From a virus, in the IMG/VR virus record IMGVR_UViG_3300047496_000093, positions 1 through 60,089 of that record: 60,089 bases of DNA, one strand, 5' to 3'. The notes beneath the pieces are model-generated. The model was not told the origin of the DNA and did not search any database. It was given only the letters and a program-made list of their open reading frames with translations. A program made the translations under genes and the position numbers. This document shows, piece by piece, positions 15,397 through 23,637 of the stretch; position 1 is the first letter of the stretch, and each line of letters opens with the position of its first letter.

Positions 15397-15431
15397 TGGC
15401 AACGCAAAGGTCTTTACCCCTTGCATTGCCA
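15397..15431. terminator. Inverted repeat after TerL; weak terminator or terminase-site copy
   Basis: TGGCAACGCAAAGG (15397-15410) pairs with CCTTGCATTGCCA (15419-15431) with one mismatch and one bulge around an eight-base loop. It lies 14 bp after the TerL stop. No T-run follows, so termination would be weak. The arms repeat the TTGCATTGCC word found around the terminase genes. Confidence 0.4.
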
Positions 15432-15460
15432 CTAACCAGCATCATAATATGGAGATTACA

Positions 15461-15760
15461 ATGATGGCTAAACATAAGATAAAAGGTTTCCTGATTTTTG
15501 CAATAGTTCTGTGCAGCTCGACCCAGACATTTGCGCAATATACTTACACCCCATATGGCAGTTCAAACGACGCCGGGCAGTCGCAGGCGATTGAACAAGA
15601 CCGTGAAATGCGGGCACAATGGGCGCAAGATGATATGCAGCGACAGATGAATCAGCAACGTGACGACATGCAACGCCAGCTCGATGCGCAGCAAAGGCAG
15701 ATAGACTCACAGCCGCATATCATTGATAGTATGTATGGTAGTTCGTACAGCGGGAGGTAA
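15461..15760 (+). CDS. Exported coiled-coil protein (99 aa)
   Basis: The ATG at 15461 follows GGAG at 7 bases. Residues 1-25 form a signal peptide (basic start, hydrophobic core, TFA before QYTY). The mature part is Gln/Asp/Arg-rich (DMQRQMNQQRDDMQRQ), predicting a coiled coil. Export by a phage gene next to terminase is unusual; a role at the envelope is inferred only from the signal. Confidence 0.6.
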   Translation: MMAKHKIKGFLIFAIVLCSSTQTFAQYTYTPYGSSNDAGQSQAIEQDREMRAQWAQDDMQRQMNQQRDDMQRQLDAQQRQIDSQPHIIDSMYGSSYSGR

Positions 15761-15766
15761 TTAGTC

Positions 15767-16186
15767 ATGGTCCCATTCGTCACGCGTAAGAAGCATCAGG
15801 CACTTAAGTCCAGATTAACGGAGCTTGAGATCAACGTACGAGACTTAGAGATAGTGGTCGTCGCCCGCGGGAGAGAATTAGACGAGATGTATCAGCGCAG
15901 TGTAACCTTAACTGCCGCGCTTGCTGGTGCCAGTGCCACTTTGCAACGGCACCAGGAGCAGTTACAGAAACTAGCAGCACTCCGCCTTGAGAAGATGGGT
16001 GACGATAGTCGCATGACAGCGCTGGAGAAATACGCGGCGAGGCTGGGACTTGAGAACAATAATCATGACAAAGCAATATCCGGTATGATATCATCAATGC
16101 ACAGTCTTGCTGATACAGTCGGTGTACATTTATACCCACCGGCTAGTAAAAAACCAGTGAAACCTAGAGCGAAGAGGAAGAAGTGA
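15767..16186 (+). CDS. Coiled-coil protein of unknown function (139 aa)
   Basis: It is preceded by GGGAGG. Heptad-like stretches run from about 10 to 80 (LTELEINVRDLEIVVVARG, LQRHQEQLQKLAALRLEKM), and the C-terminus is very basic (KKPVKPRAKRKK). Its TGA overlaps the next ATG by one base. It could be a virion or packaging accessory protein; no family recognised. Confidence 0.55.
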   Translation: MVPFVTRKKHQALKSRLTELEINVRDLEIVVVARGRELDEMYQRSVTLTAALAGASATLQRHQEQLQKLAALRLEKMGDDSRMTALEKYAARLGLENNNHDKAISGMISSMHSLADTVGVHLYPPASKKPVKPRAKRKK

Positions 16187-16356
16187 TGTTCAATAACAAA
16201 AGGCTACTTAAGATTGAAGCACACATTGCGCTCATGTATCAACAACTTAATGCATTACTACTACGACTTGAAGGGCATGATAGTACGATTAGTGAGTTGA
16301 AAGACAAACTCGATGCATCAGATATTCGCAGTAGCGAAAACGTAATTGGAAGATAA
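16186..16356 (+). CDS. Small helical protein (56 aa)
   Basis: The ATG overlaps the previous stop (TGATG). The product is an almost continuous amphipathic helix (HIALMYQQLNALLLRLEGHD, then ISELKDKLDA). Coupled to the coiled-coil gene upstream, it may be its partner. Function unknown. Confidence 0.52.
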   Translation: MFNNKRLLKIEAHIALMYQQLNALLLRLEGHDSTISELKDKLDASDIRSSENVIGR

Positions 16357-16358
16357 TC

Positions 16359-16556
16359 ATGCCGTGGACCCCAAAATCGTTCGCAACTAAACATAATAAG
16401 AAATTAAAAGGTAAGGCAGCGTCAAAAGCTGCCGCACAAGCAACGGCGATGGTAAACGCCGGAGTGCCTGAGGGTGAGGCCATTGCCACGGCGAACAAGA
16501 CTGGCGACAGGATTGCTAAGAAATCCAAGGTTGAAAAACGATACGGCAAGGATTAG
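16359..16556 (+). CDS. Small basic conserved phage protein (65 aa)
   Basis: It begins MPWTPKSFATKHNKKL and contains AAAQATAMVNAGVPEGEAIA, a pattern I recognise from small proteins in many phage head modules. It is strongly basic and ends KSKVEKRYGKD; the scaffold protein at 21120 ends with a similar SKIEKRYG tail. A DNA- or capsid-associated role is possible. GGAAG precedes the start. Confidence 0.6.
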   Translation: MPWTPKSFATKHNKKLKGKAASKAAAQATAMVNAGVPEGEAIATANKTGDRIAKKSKVEKRYGKD

Positions 16557-16558
16557 AG

Positions 16559-16975
16559 ATGCTTGAAACCGGTGGCCATCCAGTTACATATTGCCCACCT
16601 GGATTGGCCGCCGGATTCGACCCCATCCCTAAATCAAAAGGCACGTCGAAGACAAAGGGTTTTGCGAACATCCATTCGTCTCACCGCACACACTGTCCAC
16701 TTAAACAACTCGCGCAGGCGAAGATAACGCAGGCGCTTATGGATATCTCCAACACAAGGGGCACCCCCTCGGCGATGCTCAACCGAAACAATGCGATCAC
16801 GTTCCTGACAAGCAATGAACTCCGGTTATGGTGTGACGATGCGTCCGTTAACATCGATCTCCTACGCAAACGTGTTGGCGAAATATTAGCCGGGGGTCCG
16901 CTGCGCAAGATATTAACAACAAGTGGTTTAAAATCTGCGAAGCGCAGGAAACGGTTGCGAAATACAACCGGTTGA
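16559..16975 (+). CDS. Hypothetical basic protein (138 aa)
   Basis: It starts just after the previous stop behind AAGGA. The middle is helical (LKQLAQAKITQALMDI; TSNELRLWCDDASVNIDLLRKRVGEILA) and the C-terminus is very basic (KSAKRRKRLRNTTG), suggesting nucleic-acid contact. No family recognised. Confidence 0.5.
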   Translation: MLETGGHPVTYCPPGLAAGFDPIPKSKGTSKTKGFANIHSSHRTHCPLKQLAQAKITQALMDISNTRGTPSAMLNRNNAITFLTSNELRLWCDDASVNIDLLRKRVGEILAGGPLRKILTTSGLKSAKRRKRLRNTTG

Positions 16976-17009
16976 GTTAAACTTATGAAAACTTTATAGG
17001 GCTGGCACG

Positions 17010-17648
17010 GTGACAACTCCTTTTATTATTTACGGATTGCCAAGAAGCCGGACAGCGTGGCTATCAATGTTTCTTTCTTATGGCGACTGGAATTGTCATC
17101 ACGAGAGAGCGATGTTTATGCGTTCAATGCAAGATGTCAAAGACCTTTTATCAACACCCTATACCGGCACATGCGAGACTGGCGCACCGTATGGTCGCTG
17201 CCTGCTTAAATGGTTGGTTCCGAATATCAAAGAAGTTGTTATTTTACGTCCAGTTGAGGAGGTTATGACCAGTCTTCTTAATATAGACTTTGATGGAGAA
17301 TTCACATTCGATTCGGATAAGTTGCGCAAGATATTGATTAAGGGTGACCGTGCGCTAAAGAGAATAGCTAAAGATAATAATGTTATGGTTATTAACTTTC
17401 ATGATTTGGACAAAGAAGAATTTTGTCAGCAGGTATTCGAATTTTGTTTATCGCAACCGTTCGACAAGACATGGTGGGAAAACATGAAGGATAAAAATAT
17501 CCAAATAGATTTCAAGAGTTTGCTTTGGTACCGGATATACAACAAGCCGCAGATTGATGATTTTAAGAATTTATGTAAACGCGAACTGATAAGGCTCTGT
17601 AGATTAGGTGAGATTAAACTAAATGGGAGGAATTCATCATGGGTATAG
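17010..17648 (+). CDS. Sulfotransferase-like P-loop protein (212 aa)
   Basis: It uses a GTG start. The N-terminus IYGLPRSRTAWLSMFL matches the PAPS 5'-phosphosulfate loop of sulfotransferase-fold proteins (G-x-x-R-S-x-T/S), followed by a helix. A later segment EVVILRPVEEVMTSLL resembles the 3'-phosphate-binding VxRDP region, with RP for RDP. The likely reaction would be transfer from PAPS or a phospho-donor to an unknown acceptor, but substrate and activity are inferred. It lies within the packaging/head module and overlaps the next gene by 10 bp. Confidence 0.65.
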   Translation: MTTPFIIYGLPRSRTAWLSMFLSYGDWNCHHERAMFMRSMQDVKDLLSTPYTGTCETGAPYGRCLLKWLVPNIKEVVILRPVEEVMTSLLNIDFDGEFTFDSDKLRKILIKGDRALKRIAKDNNVMVINFHDLDKEEFCQQVFEFCLSQPFDKTWWENMKDKNIQIDFKSLLWYRIYNKPQIDDFKNLCKRELIRLCRLGEIKLNGRNSSWV

Positions 17649-18001
17649 GTGCAGCAGGCGCAGCCACAGCAGGGACCGTTGCGGCCGAAAGCGGGGCGGC
17701 AGCGGCAGCCGCCGGTGGAGGGCTGACGTTAACTAGCGCAGCGGCATTAGCCGGGGCGGCAGCTACTATCGGAGGAACTGCGTACAGCCTTCTCAATAAG
17801 CCAAAAGCACCAGGGACACCTACTATGCCAACTGCTGCCAATCCAGCGCAACTTGGTTCTGATACAGCTGCCTCAGCAACTAACGCCAGAAGTAAGGCCG
17901 CTGCCGCAGCCATAGCATCGGGAACAAACCCCACAGGAGGTCAGGGCATCACCACGGCGCCGAGCACAGCGGGGGCGAAACTCTTAGGGGGTACATCATA
18001 A
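17639..18001 (+). CDS. Ala/Gly-rich small virion-region protein (120 aa)
   Basis: A GGGAGG site lies seven bases before the ATG. About a third of the first 55 residues are Ala, with a hydrophobic AAALAGAAATIGGTAYSLL segment followed by a Pro/Thr/Ala-rich tail. Such proteins commonly precede the portal gene in podoviruses and may be membrane-active virion components; this is inference. Its stop overlaps the next ATG (TAATG). Confidence 0.58.
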   Translation: MGIGAAGAATAGTVAAESGAAAAAAGGGLTLTSAAALAGAAATIGGTAYSLLNKPKAPGTPTMPTAANPAQLGSDTAASATNARSKAAAAAIASGTNPTGGQGITTAPSTAGAKLLGGTS

Positions 18002-18168
18002 TGGATTCTGATGAACAAAATCCTCACGTAAGGATGGCGCAGGCATTGGAGACGATCGCAGATTGCTTGCTGAAGTTGGTAAATCCCCCGATAGTGTTTT
18101 CCAGCCAAACAAAGATAAATACGATGGGTATACAACCCGGAGAAGTGACGTACGTTTCTGATTTATAA
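18001..18168 (+). CDS. Small protein of unknown function (55 aa)
   Basis: It begins MDSDEQNPHVRMAQALETIA, a short amphipathic helix, followed by a beta-like tail QPGEVTYVSDL. The start overlaps the upstream stop. No family recognised. Confidence 0.5.
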   Translation: MDSDEQNPHVRMAQALETIADCLLKLVNPPIVFSSQTKINTMGIQPGEVTYVSDL

Positions 18169-18205
18169 ATTATATAACGCTCCGTAGAGAGTGGAAAGAT
18201 AAAAC

Positions 18206-20107
18206 ATGGCGACAAGCCCGAGTAAAATGCAGGCCAAGCTGTATGGCGAGGCAAAAAGAGATGAGAAATCGCAAAAGACGCAGGATGTGAATTACGAGCA
18301 TTCGAGCGCAGCACTCCTCGCTAATGAGCCGGAGGATCCTAATGAGCAAAAACTTTCGAGTAAAGAGACGTCGGATTGGAACGTCCTCAAAGGACATCTT
18401 GAGGCGCGATTAATTTCCCTTCGCATGTGGCGCAACAGCTGGTGGACGCAGAACTGGTCCACTCTCGCGCAGTATCTTTTACCGCGGCGTTCGATTTGGC
18501 TCACACAATCCACCGGCGGCATTCCAACCCCCAATAACATGACCCGAGGACGCTTACTCAATGACTCGATCAAGGATCCAACAGGAACGTTTGCCGTGCG
18601 TGTGTGCGCGGCGGGACTGATGAGCGGCATGGCATCTCCGAGCAGACCTTGGTTCAAGATCACTCCGAAAGTGAAGAATTTCAAACCGGATGCAGATGGT
18701 CTTGCATGGATGGATGAAGTTGAGAGTCGGATATACACTGTGCTCGCCGGGTCCAATTTCTACAATTCCTTTGCGCAGGAGTGCGAAGACCTTGTGGTGT
18801 TTGGTACAGCGCCCTGTATTATTTATGAGGATGAGAAGGACTTGATTCGTTGTTACAATCCAGCCAACGGTGAATACTACCTTGCATCGGGCGCGACGCT
18901 TAGAGTTGATGGATTATTTCGTCAGTTTGTCATGACTATATCGCAGATTGTTGATTTCTTTGGCATTGATAATTGCTCTGAAGATGTGGTGCAGTTATGG
19001 AAAGCCAAAGGTAATTCACTCGATACCGAACGGATTATAGGTCACGCTATTGAGCCAAACTATGAAGTGAAGGGCGTTGGTAAAATACCAGGCAACTTCA
19101 CTTATCGCGAAGTATATTGGATGTACGCCGGTGGTAGTCAGAAACCTCTCTCCATGCGCGGATTCGTTGAATGCCCATTCACGGCAACGCGCTGGGCAAC
19201 GCAAAGTAACGATGCGTACGGCCGATCACCTGGGATGGATGTACTGCCGGATGTAATTCAGCTTCAGGTGATGACTGTTCGTTTGTCTGAAGCGATTGAG
19301 AAGCAGGTTCGCCCACCGCTCATAGCTGATATCAGCATGAAGAATCAACCATCTTCCGCACTCCCCGGTCATGTGACCTACGCGGCTGATATTGGTTCTG
19401 GCAAGGGTATGCGTTCGATCTATGAAGTGAATCCTGATATCAAGGGATTGGCTGGATTGATTCAGCAAATTGAAGTGCGCATTGGTAAGGGTCTCTTTAA
19501 TGATTTATTCTTGATGTTGTCAGAGAATCCTACACAAAAACAGACGGCGTATGAAGTCGCTCAGAAAATAAACGAGAAGATGCAGGTATTGGGTCCGGTA
19601 ATTGAGAATCTCATCGGTGATTCTCTGAAGCCCAAGTTAAGAACTATTTACGGTATCATGTCGCGTAAGAATATGCTCCCCCCGATGCCAGACAGCATGA
19701 AGGGCATTCCGCTTGATATCGAATTCACCTCGTTGCTTTCGCTTGCTCAAAATGCCAGCAAGACAGGTGGAATGGAGCGCATCGCGAGTCTCGTCGGCAA
19801 TCTCGTCGCGGTGTACCCTGAGGCCAAACATTTACTTAATGTCACGGACTATGTGAAGATATTCAATGATATGCTTGATAATCCTCATGCCATTCTAAAT
19901 TCAGACGATGTTATAAAACAAATGACGGCAGCAGAGCAGCAACAACAGGCGCAAGCGCAGAAGATGCAGGCAGCTCAACATATGGCAACGACCGCGCAAA
20001 TCGGGTCACAAGCTGCTGCAAACCTAGCTAACACGCAGGTAGGGGCCGGGTCTAATGCGTTGCAAACCCTTTTAGGCGGTCAACAATCGGGAAGTTTTAA
20101 TGGCTAA
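18206..20107 (+). CDS. Portal / head-to-tail connector protein, T7 gp8 type (633 aa)
   Basis: The portal of podoviruses forms the dodecameric DNA channel at one capsid vertex. Typical signs of the head-tail connector family are WWTQNWSTLAQYLLPRRS, the LLNDSIKDPTGTFAVR helix, AAGLMSGMASPSRPWF, a GRSPGMDVLPDV motif near the middle and SENPTQKQTAYEV. The C-terminal 60 residues are Gln/Ala-rich helix. GGAAAG precedes the ATG. The length is slightly above the T7 homologue (about 536 aa), mostly from the charged N-terminal 50 residues. Confidence 0.9.
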   Translation: MATSPSKMQAKLYGEAKRDEKSQKTQDVNYEHSSAALLANEPEDPNEQKLSSKETSDWNVLKGHLEARLISLRMWRNSWWTQNWSTLAQYLLPRRSIWLTQSTGGIPTPNNMTRGRLLNDSIKDPTGTFAVRVCAAGLMSGMASPSRPWFKITPKVKNFKPDADGLAWMDEVESRIYTVLAGSNFYNSFAQECEDLVVFGTAPCIIYEDEKDLIRCYNPANGEYYLASGATLRVDGLFRQFVMTISQIVDFFGIDNCSEDVVQLWKAKGNSLDTERIIGHAIEPNYEVKGVGKIPGNFTYREVYWMYAGGSQKPLSMRGFVECPFTATRWATQSNDAYGRSPGMDVLPDVIQLQVMTVRLSEAIEKQVRPPLIADISMKNQPSSALPGHVTYAADIGSGKGMRSIYEVNPDIKGLAGLIQQIEVRIGKGLFNDLFLMLSENPTQKQTAYEVAQKINEKMQVLGPVIENLIGDSLKPKLRTIYGIMSRKNMLPPMPDSMKGIPLDIEFTSLLSLAQNASKTGGMERIASLVGNLVAVYPEAKHLLNVTDYVKIFNDMLDNPHAILNSDDVIKQMTAAEQQQQAQAQKMQAAQHMATTAQIGSQAAANLANTQVGAGSNALQTLLGGQQSGSFNG

Positions 20108-20243
20108 ACTTCCTCGTAAACCTCAGACTTTTCGCGTCGTAGTAGTCAAACCGAAAATCCCAGTCGGTAGCAGACAAGCCTTTGCTAAAAAGGTTGAAGA
20201 TTTGAAATTTCCTGCTAAATTAAAACTGAGGGGAGATTCGTAA
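20100..20243 (+). CDS. Small basic protein (47 aa)
   Basis: It overlaps the 3' end of the portal gene by 8 bp. The product MAKLPRKPQTFRVVVVKPKI... is Lys/Arg-rich. Its stop overlaps the next start (TAATG). Possibly a small virion or DNA-binding protein; not recognised. Confidence 0.5.
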   Translation: MAKLPRKPQTFRVVVVKPKIPVGSRQAFAKKVEDLKFPAKLKLRGDS

Positions 20244-20449
20244 TGGTAGATAAAACAAAGATCCATTTGTTGATGGAACTCACTGAATCTGTGAGCCAAG
20301 CAGCATCATGCGCAGCTGGACTGGCGCAACTTAGTGGTAATCCGGCGGGTTTTTTGATTATAAAAGATTCACTTGAGCTTATGAAAGAAGGGGTATTGGC
20401 TGTGGCGTCCAGGTCAACGATTATTGCTCCTAAGAGAGTAGCACAATGA
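20243..20449 (+). CDS. Small protein of unknown function (68 aa)
   Basis: A strong GAGGGGAG site precedes it. Predicted mainly helical (HLLMELTESVSQAASCAAGL). Its end overlaps the next gene as ATGA, so the set 20100-21046 is tightly coupled. Confidence 0.55.
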   Translation: MVDKTKIHLLMELTESVSQAASCAAGLAQLSGNPAGFLIIKDSLELMKEGVLAVASRSTIIAPKRVAQ

Positions 20450-20691
20450 GTGATATGGCGTATTACGAGGTGCTGGAATTATACTCTGAATCTTTGAAAA
20501 AAGCTTCTGATCGTTGTAAAGAACTCGGAAAACTCACCGATAACAAGTCGTGGGCTCAGGTAGCTCAAAGTTTGACGCATCTTCGTCTCAAGGGTGAGAA
20601 AATGGCGACTAGCTATTCGGTTCGCAAAGATGAAGTTGAAGCGGGCTTGCAGAAACACTCCGAACTATGGGCGACGCCGAGTGGCAACTGA
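20446..20691 (+). CDS. Small helical protein (81 aa)
   Basis: The start overlaps the previous stop. The sequence YYEVLELYSESLKKASDRCK... suggests a helical bundle. It is unrelated at first sight to its neighbours and sits directly before the Bbp19-like gene. Function unknown. Confidence 0.52.
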   Translation: MSDMAYYEVLELYSESLKKASDRCKELGKLTDNKSWAQVAQSLTHLRLKGEKMATSYSVRKDEVEAGLQKHSELWATPSGN

Positions 20692-21046
20692 TCCTGAAAT
20701 AGAAGAAGCTGAGATTATAACTGACGAAGGTTATGACGCTAGTGATCCGGTGCAAGTCGGCAATGCGCGCAAACGCGCCGGGCAAGAGCGTCGTGAAGAA
20801 CTTGAGATGGTCTCGGCACTGATGAAACTACCGCAGGGGCGTCGGTGGCTATATAATAAGCTCGTGCTTTGCAAGACCTTCACAACGCCCTTCGCGGTCG
20901 GCTATCCCGATCAGACGGCTTTCAACGCTGGTGTCCAATCCATTGGGCATATATTGCAGGAAGACATCATGAAGGCCGCCCCGGATTTATACTGGACTAT
21001 GATAATGGAAGGATCGGAAAATTCTAAACGCAGGACGAGAAAATAA
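20681..21046 (+). CDS. Bbp19-like phage protein (121 aa)
   Basis: A GTG at 20681 is chosen because upstream in-frame codons overlap the previous gene and look non-coding; the ribosome site is weak. Signature elements LPQGRRWLYNKLVLCKTF, FNAGVQSIGHILQEDI and APDLYWTMIMEG match the family of Bordetella phage BPP-1 Bbp19, a small protein encoded between portal and scaffold. Its precise role is not established; virion assembly is likely. Confidence 0.65.
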   Translation: MATDPEIEEAEIITDEGYDASDPVQVGNARKRAGQERREELEMVSALMKLPQGRRWLYNKLVLCKTFTTPFAVGYPDQTAFNAGVQSIGHILQEDIMKAAPDLYWTMIMEGSENSKRRTRK

Positions 21047-21119
21047 TCCATTGCAACAATCTACATGTTGTGGCATGATACTACCAATTCACAAGAAGTC
21101 GGACTGACGGAACATACTA

Positions 21120-21950
21120 ATGGCTGACGAGATCGTACCAAACGCGGCTCCTCAAGTGGCACAACCGGTAGCAACCGAAGCCGCCGCTTCTTCAGCGACT
21201 CCCCAAGTTACTGAATCCACACAAGTTGTACCTGTAGAGCAGGCTATTGCGCCCATCCTCTCCGCTTCCGAGCCTGCTCCAGCGAAACCTGCCGAGGCGG
21301 CATCTGATGCAGCAGCGGCAGCGGAATCCGCACTTCTCGCACCTGAGAAGCCAGCAGTTGAAACAAAGCCTGCCGACGGTGAAAAACAAGTCGAGGGCGA
21401 AAAGAAGGCGGAAGGTGACCAGTCTGATGAACCAGCTTCGTTGCCCACCTACGAGCCGTTCGTGCTCCCCGAAGGATTGAAGTTCGAGGAATCGGCGCTC
21501 GGTGATTTTACCAAGAGTTTAGCTGAATTTGAGAATTCTCCGAAAACACACGAAGAAGTTCAAAAATTCGGTCAATCCCTAGTAGATCGGCATATTGCAG
21601 CTATTCAAACTGCACTTACTCGCCAAATTGAATTGCAGCAGATTCAGAAGACTGACCAACGTAAGGAATGGATTGGTAAATTCAATGCTGATCCCGAAAT
21701 CGGTGGAAACCGCAGGGAGACCTCGCTTCGGGAAGCTAAAGAATTTATCAAGACTCATGCTCCTAAATCATCCGATGCTTTCTATAATGCATTGGCTGAG
21801 ACTGGTGCTGATGCCCATCCCGATATTGTTCGCTTCTTGCTTGAAGTCAAAAATAGCTCTACGTTCAAAACCCCACAGCAATTGGCAGCGCCAAAACCTG
21901 TGTCTGAACCGAAGAGCAAAATTGAGAAAAGATACGGCACAAAAAGTTAA
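21120..21950 (+). CDS. Capsid scaffolding-like protein (276 aa)
   Basis: The first 120 residues are disordered and rich in Ala/Pro/Glu. Then comes FVLPEGLKFEESALGDFTKSL, a recurrent scaffold motif, a long helical region, and a basic tail KSKIEKRYGTKS that would contact the coat protein. The position immediately before the major capsid gene fits a scaffold. No protease motif is seen. The start is behind GACGGAA. Confidence 0.75.
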   Translation: MADEIVPNAAPQVAQPVATEAAASSATPQVTESTQVVPVEQAIAPILSASEPAPAKPAEAASDAAAAAESALLAPEKPAVETKPADGEKQVEGEKKAEGDQSDEPASLPTYEPFVLPEGLKFEESALGDFTKSLAEFENSPKTHEEVQKFGQSLVDRHIAAIQTALTRQIELQQIQKTDQRKEWIGKFNADPEIGGNRRETSLREAKEFIKTHAPKSSDAFYNALAETGADAHPDIVRFLLEVKNSSTFKTPQQLAAPKPVSEPKSKIEKRYGTKS

Positions 21951-22024
21951 AAGTTCAACCACTTCTTAATGAAATACCGAACGCTAAGATTCGGAAAACA
22001 TAAGAAAAACAAGGAGTTACTACT

Positions 22025-23077
22025 ATGGCATTCAGTACAAACGTCTATCCGAACCTTGTGGACTGGAGTCGGATGATAGATCCCGATGGCGAGATCGCCG
22101 ACATTGCTTGGCTACTCGCTCAGGCCAATGATGTCCTCAAGGATATGATCTTTCAAGAAGGCAACATGCCTCTTGGACACAAAGTTTCCATCAACGCTGG
22201 TCTGCCGCAGGGCACGTGGCGAGGCAACAACCAAGGTGTTCCGTCGAGCAAACCTCTGTTCGCGCAATACCAGTTCAGCATCGGCATGCTCACCGATTAC
22301 AGCAAGGTCGATAAGGCCGAAGCTACGCTCAACGGTCAGGTTGGTAAGTTCCGCTGGACTCAGGATCAGTCGCATATCGAAGGTCTTTCTCAGCAGGTTG
22401 CTACCGCTATGTTCTATTCGAACGAGCAGGTCAATCAGTCGCAGTTCACCGGTTTCTCGCCGTACTACAATTCACTGACCACTTCGACTGCCCAGACAGC
22501 GAAGAACGTCATCAACGGCGGCGGCTCTGGCAGTTCGAATGCCTCTATGTGGGTCGTCGGTTGGGGTGACAATACAACGTTCGCGATCTTCCCCAAAGGT
22601 TCTCAGGCCGGTTTGGTCTATGAAGACAAAGGTGACGTCCGCGAATTGTATGACACCAACGGCAATGGCTATGAAGGTTACACCTCGTACTTCGAATGGA
22701 AAATCGGTCTGTGCGTGAAAAACTGGCAATACAACGTGCGTATCGCAAATCTCGATACCACGACCGCTGGTTTAGCAGGTACTTCGCCGCCGGATCTGAA
22801 CGTACTGCTTGCACAGGCTGCCAACAAGCTGCCGACCGCAACACGTCGTCTCTCTGGCATTGAAGAAGTCGATGCTCCTGGCGATCCGAAACCAGGTATC
22901 AATCCTGCCATCTACGTCAATCGTACGGTTAAGACGTATCTGGAAATTCAGGCAATCCGCGATAAGAACGTTCTCATTGGCTTTAAAGAATACGCCGGTG
23001 AACCCGTTCTCATGTGGCGTGATATTCCGGTTCGCGTGTGCGATTCGCTTATCAACACCGAAGCAACCATTTCTTAA
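22025..23077 (+). CDS. Major capsid protein, BPP-1 Bbp17-like (350 aa)
   Basis: It begins after AAGGAG and contains VDWSRMIDPDGEIADIAWLL, MPLGHKVSINAGLPQGTWR and a C-terminal LMWRDIPVRVCDSL, elements typical of coat proteins of the BPP-1-like podoviruses with the HK97 fold. RDIPVRVCD is a common end motif (GIPIR.CD). Codon use is GC-richer and more regular than in neighbouring genes, as expected for a highly expressed protein. Confidence 0.87.
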   Translation: MAFSTNVYPNLVDWSRMIDPDGEIADIAWLLAQANDVLKDMIFQEGNMPLGHKVSINAGLPQGTWRGNNQGVPSSKPLFAQYQFSIGMLTDYSKVDKAEATLNGQVGKFRWTQDQSHIEGLSQQVATAMFYSNEQVNQSQFTGFSPYYNSLTTSTAQTAKNVINGGGSGSSNASMWVVGWGDNTTFAIFPKGSQAGLVYEDKGDVRELYDTNGNGYEGYTSYFEWKIGLCVKNWQYNVRIANLDTTTAGLAGTSPPDLNVLLAQAANKLPTATRRLSGIEEVDAPGDPKPGINPAIYVNRTVKTYLEIQAIRDKNVLIGFKEYAGEPVLMWRDIPVRVCDSLINTEATIS

Positions 23078-23095
23078 TTTTAGGAGTATAACACA

Positions 23096-23620
23096 ATGGC
23101 TTATGTTGAAACCTCGTCTGGCGCACAGTTCTCTGCTGCACAGGCAATCAGCGCTACCGCCAATGCCACGAACCTGTTCGACGTAACAGGCGCGGGTACT
23201 GGCAACGCTCCGGCGATGACCGGAACGGCTGGTCTTAATACTAATATGTTTGTTGATATCGGTGCTGGCGACGGCGAAGCGGTTCCGCAGGTTGTTATCA
23301 CGAATGCTCTTACCACTGCTGGTACGGGCACCGGTACGATTACCTTTAGCCTGCAGTCTGCTCCTGATAACGGCAGCTACTCGCCGGGTACGTACACGAC
23401 TATTTTCACCTCGCCAGCGTTTGTTGGTACGGCGATCACGGCTCCGTTTCAGTACATCTTTAACGTTCCGCAGACTCCTCCGGGCATCGCGCTTCCGCGC
23501 TTTTACCGTTTGGCGTACACGGTATCTGGCACCGCGGCTGCGACGTTCAACGCGAACTTGCTGCTCAATGCTCCGACGGTGCGTGATGTCACCAAGTACG
23601 GCAACAACCTAAACTTTTAA
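23096..23620 (+). CDS. Capsid decoration/cement-like protein (174 aa)
   Basis: Directly downstream of the capsid gene. The sequence is Thr/Ala/Gly/Asn-rich and beta-strand-dominated, ending FNANLLLNAPTVRDVTKYGN. Position and composition match the cement protein of BPP-1-like phages (Bbp16), a jellyroll that stabilises the capsid. Homology is inferred from context. Confidence 0.68.
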   Translation: MAYVETSSGAQFSAAQAISATANATNLFDVTGAGTGNAPAMTGTAGLNTNMFVDIGAGDGEAVPQVVITNALTTAGTGTGTITFSLQSAPDNGSYSPGTYTTIFTSPAFVGTAITAPFQYIFNVPQTPPGIALPRFYRLAYTVSGTAAATFNANLLLNAPTVRDVTKYGNNLNF

Positions 23621-23637
23621 CAACTAAAGGATAAATT

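Noticed and set aside
15397-15431. Strong intrinsic terminator after TerL
   Set aside because: The hairpin is imperfect and no T-run follows; kept only as a weak candidate.
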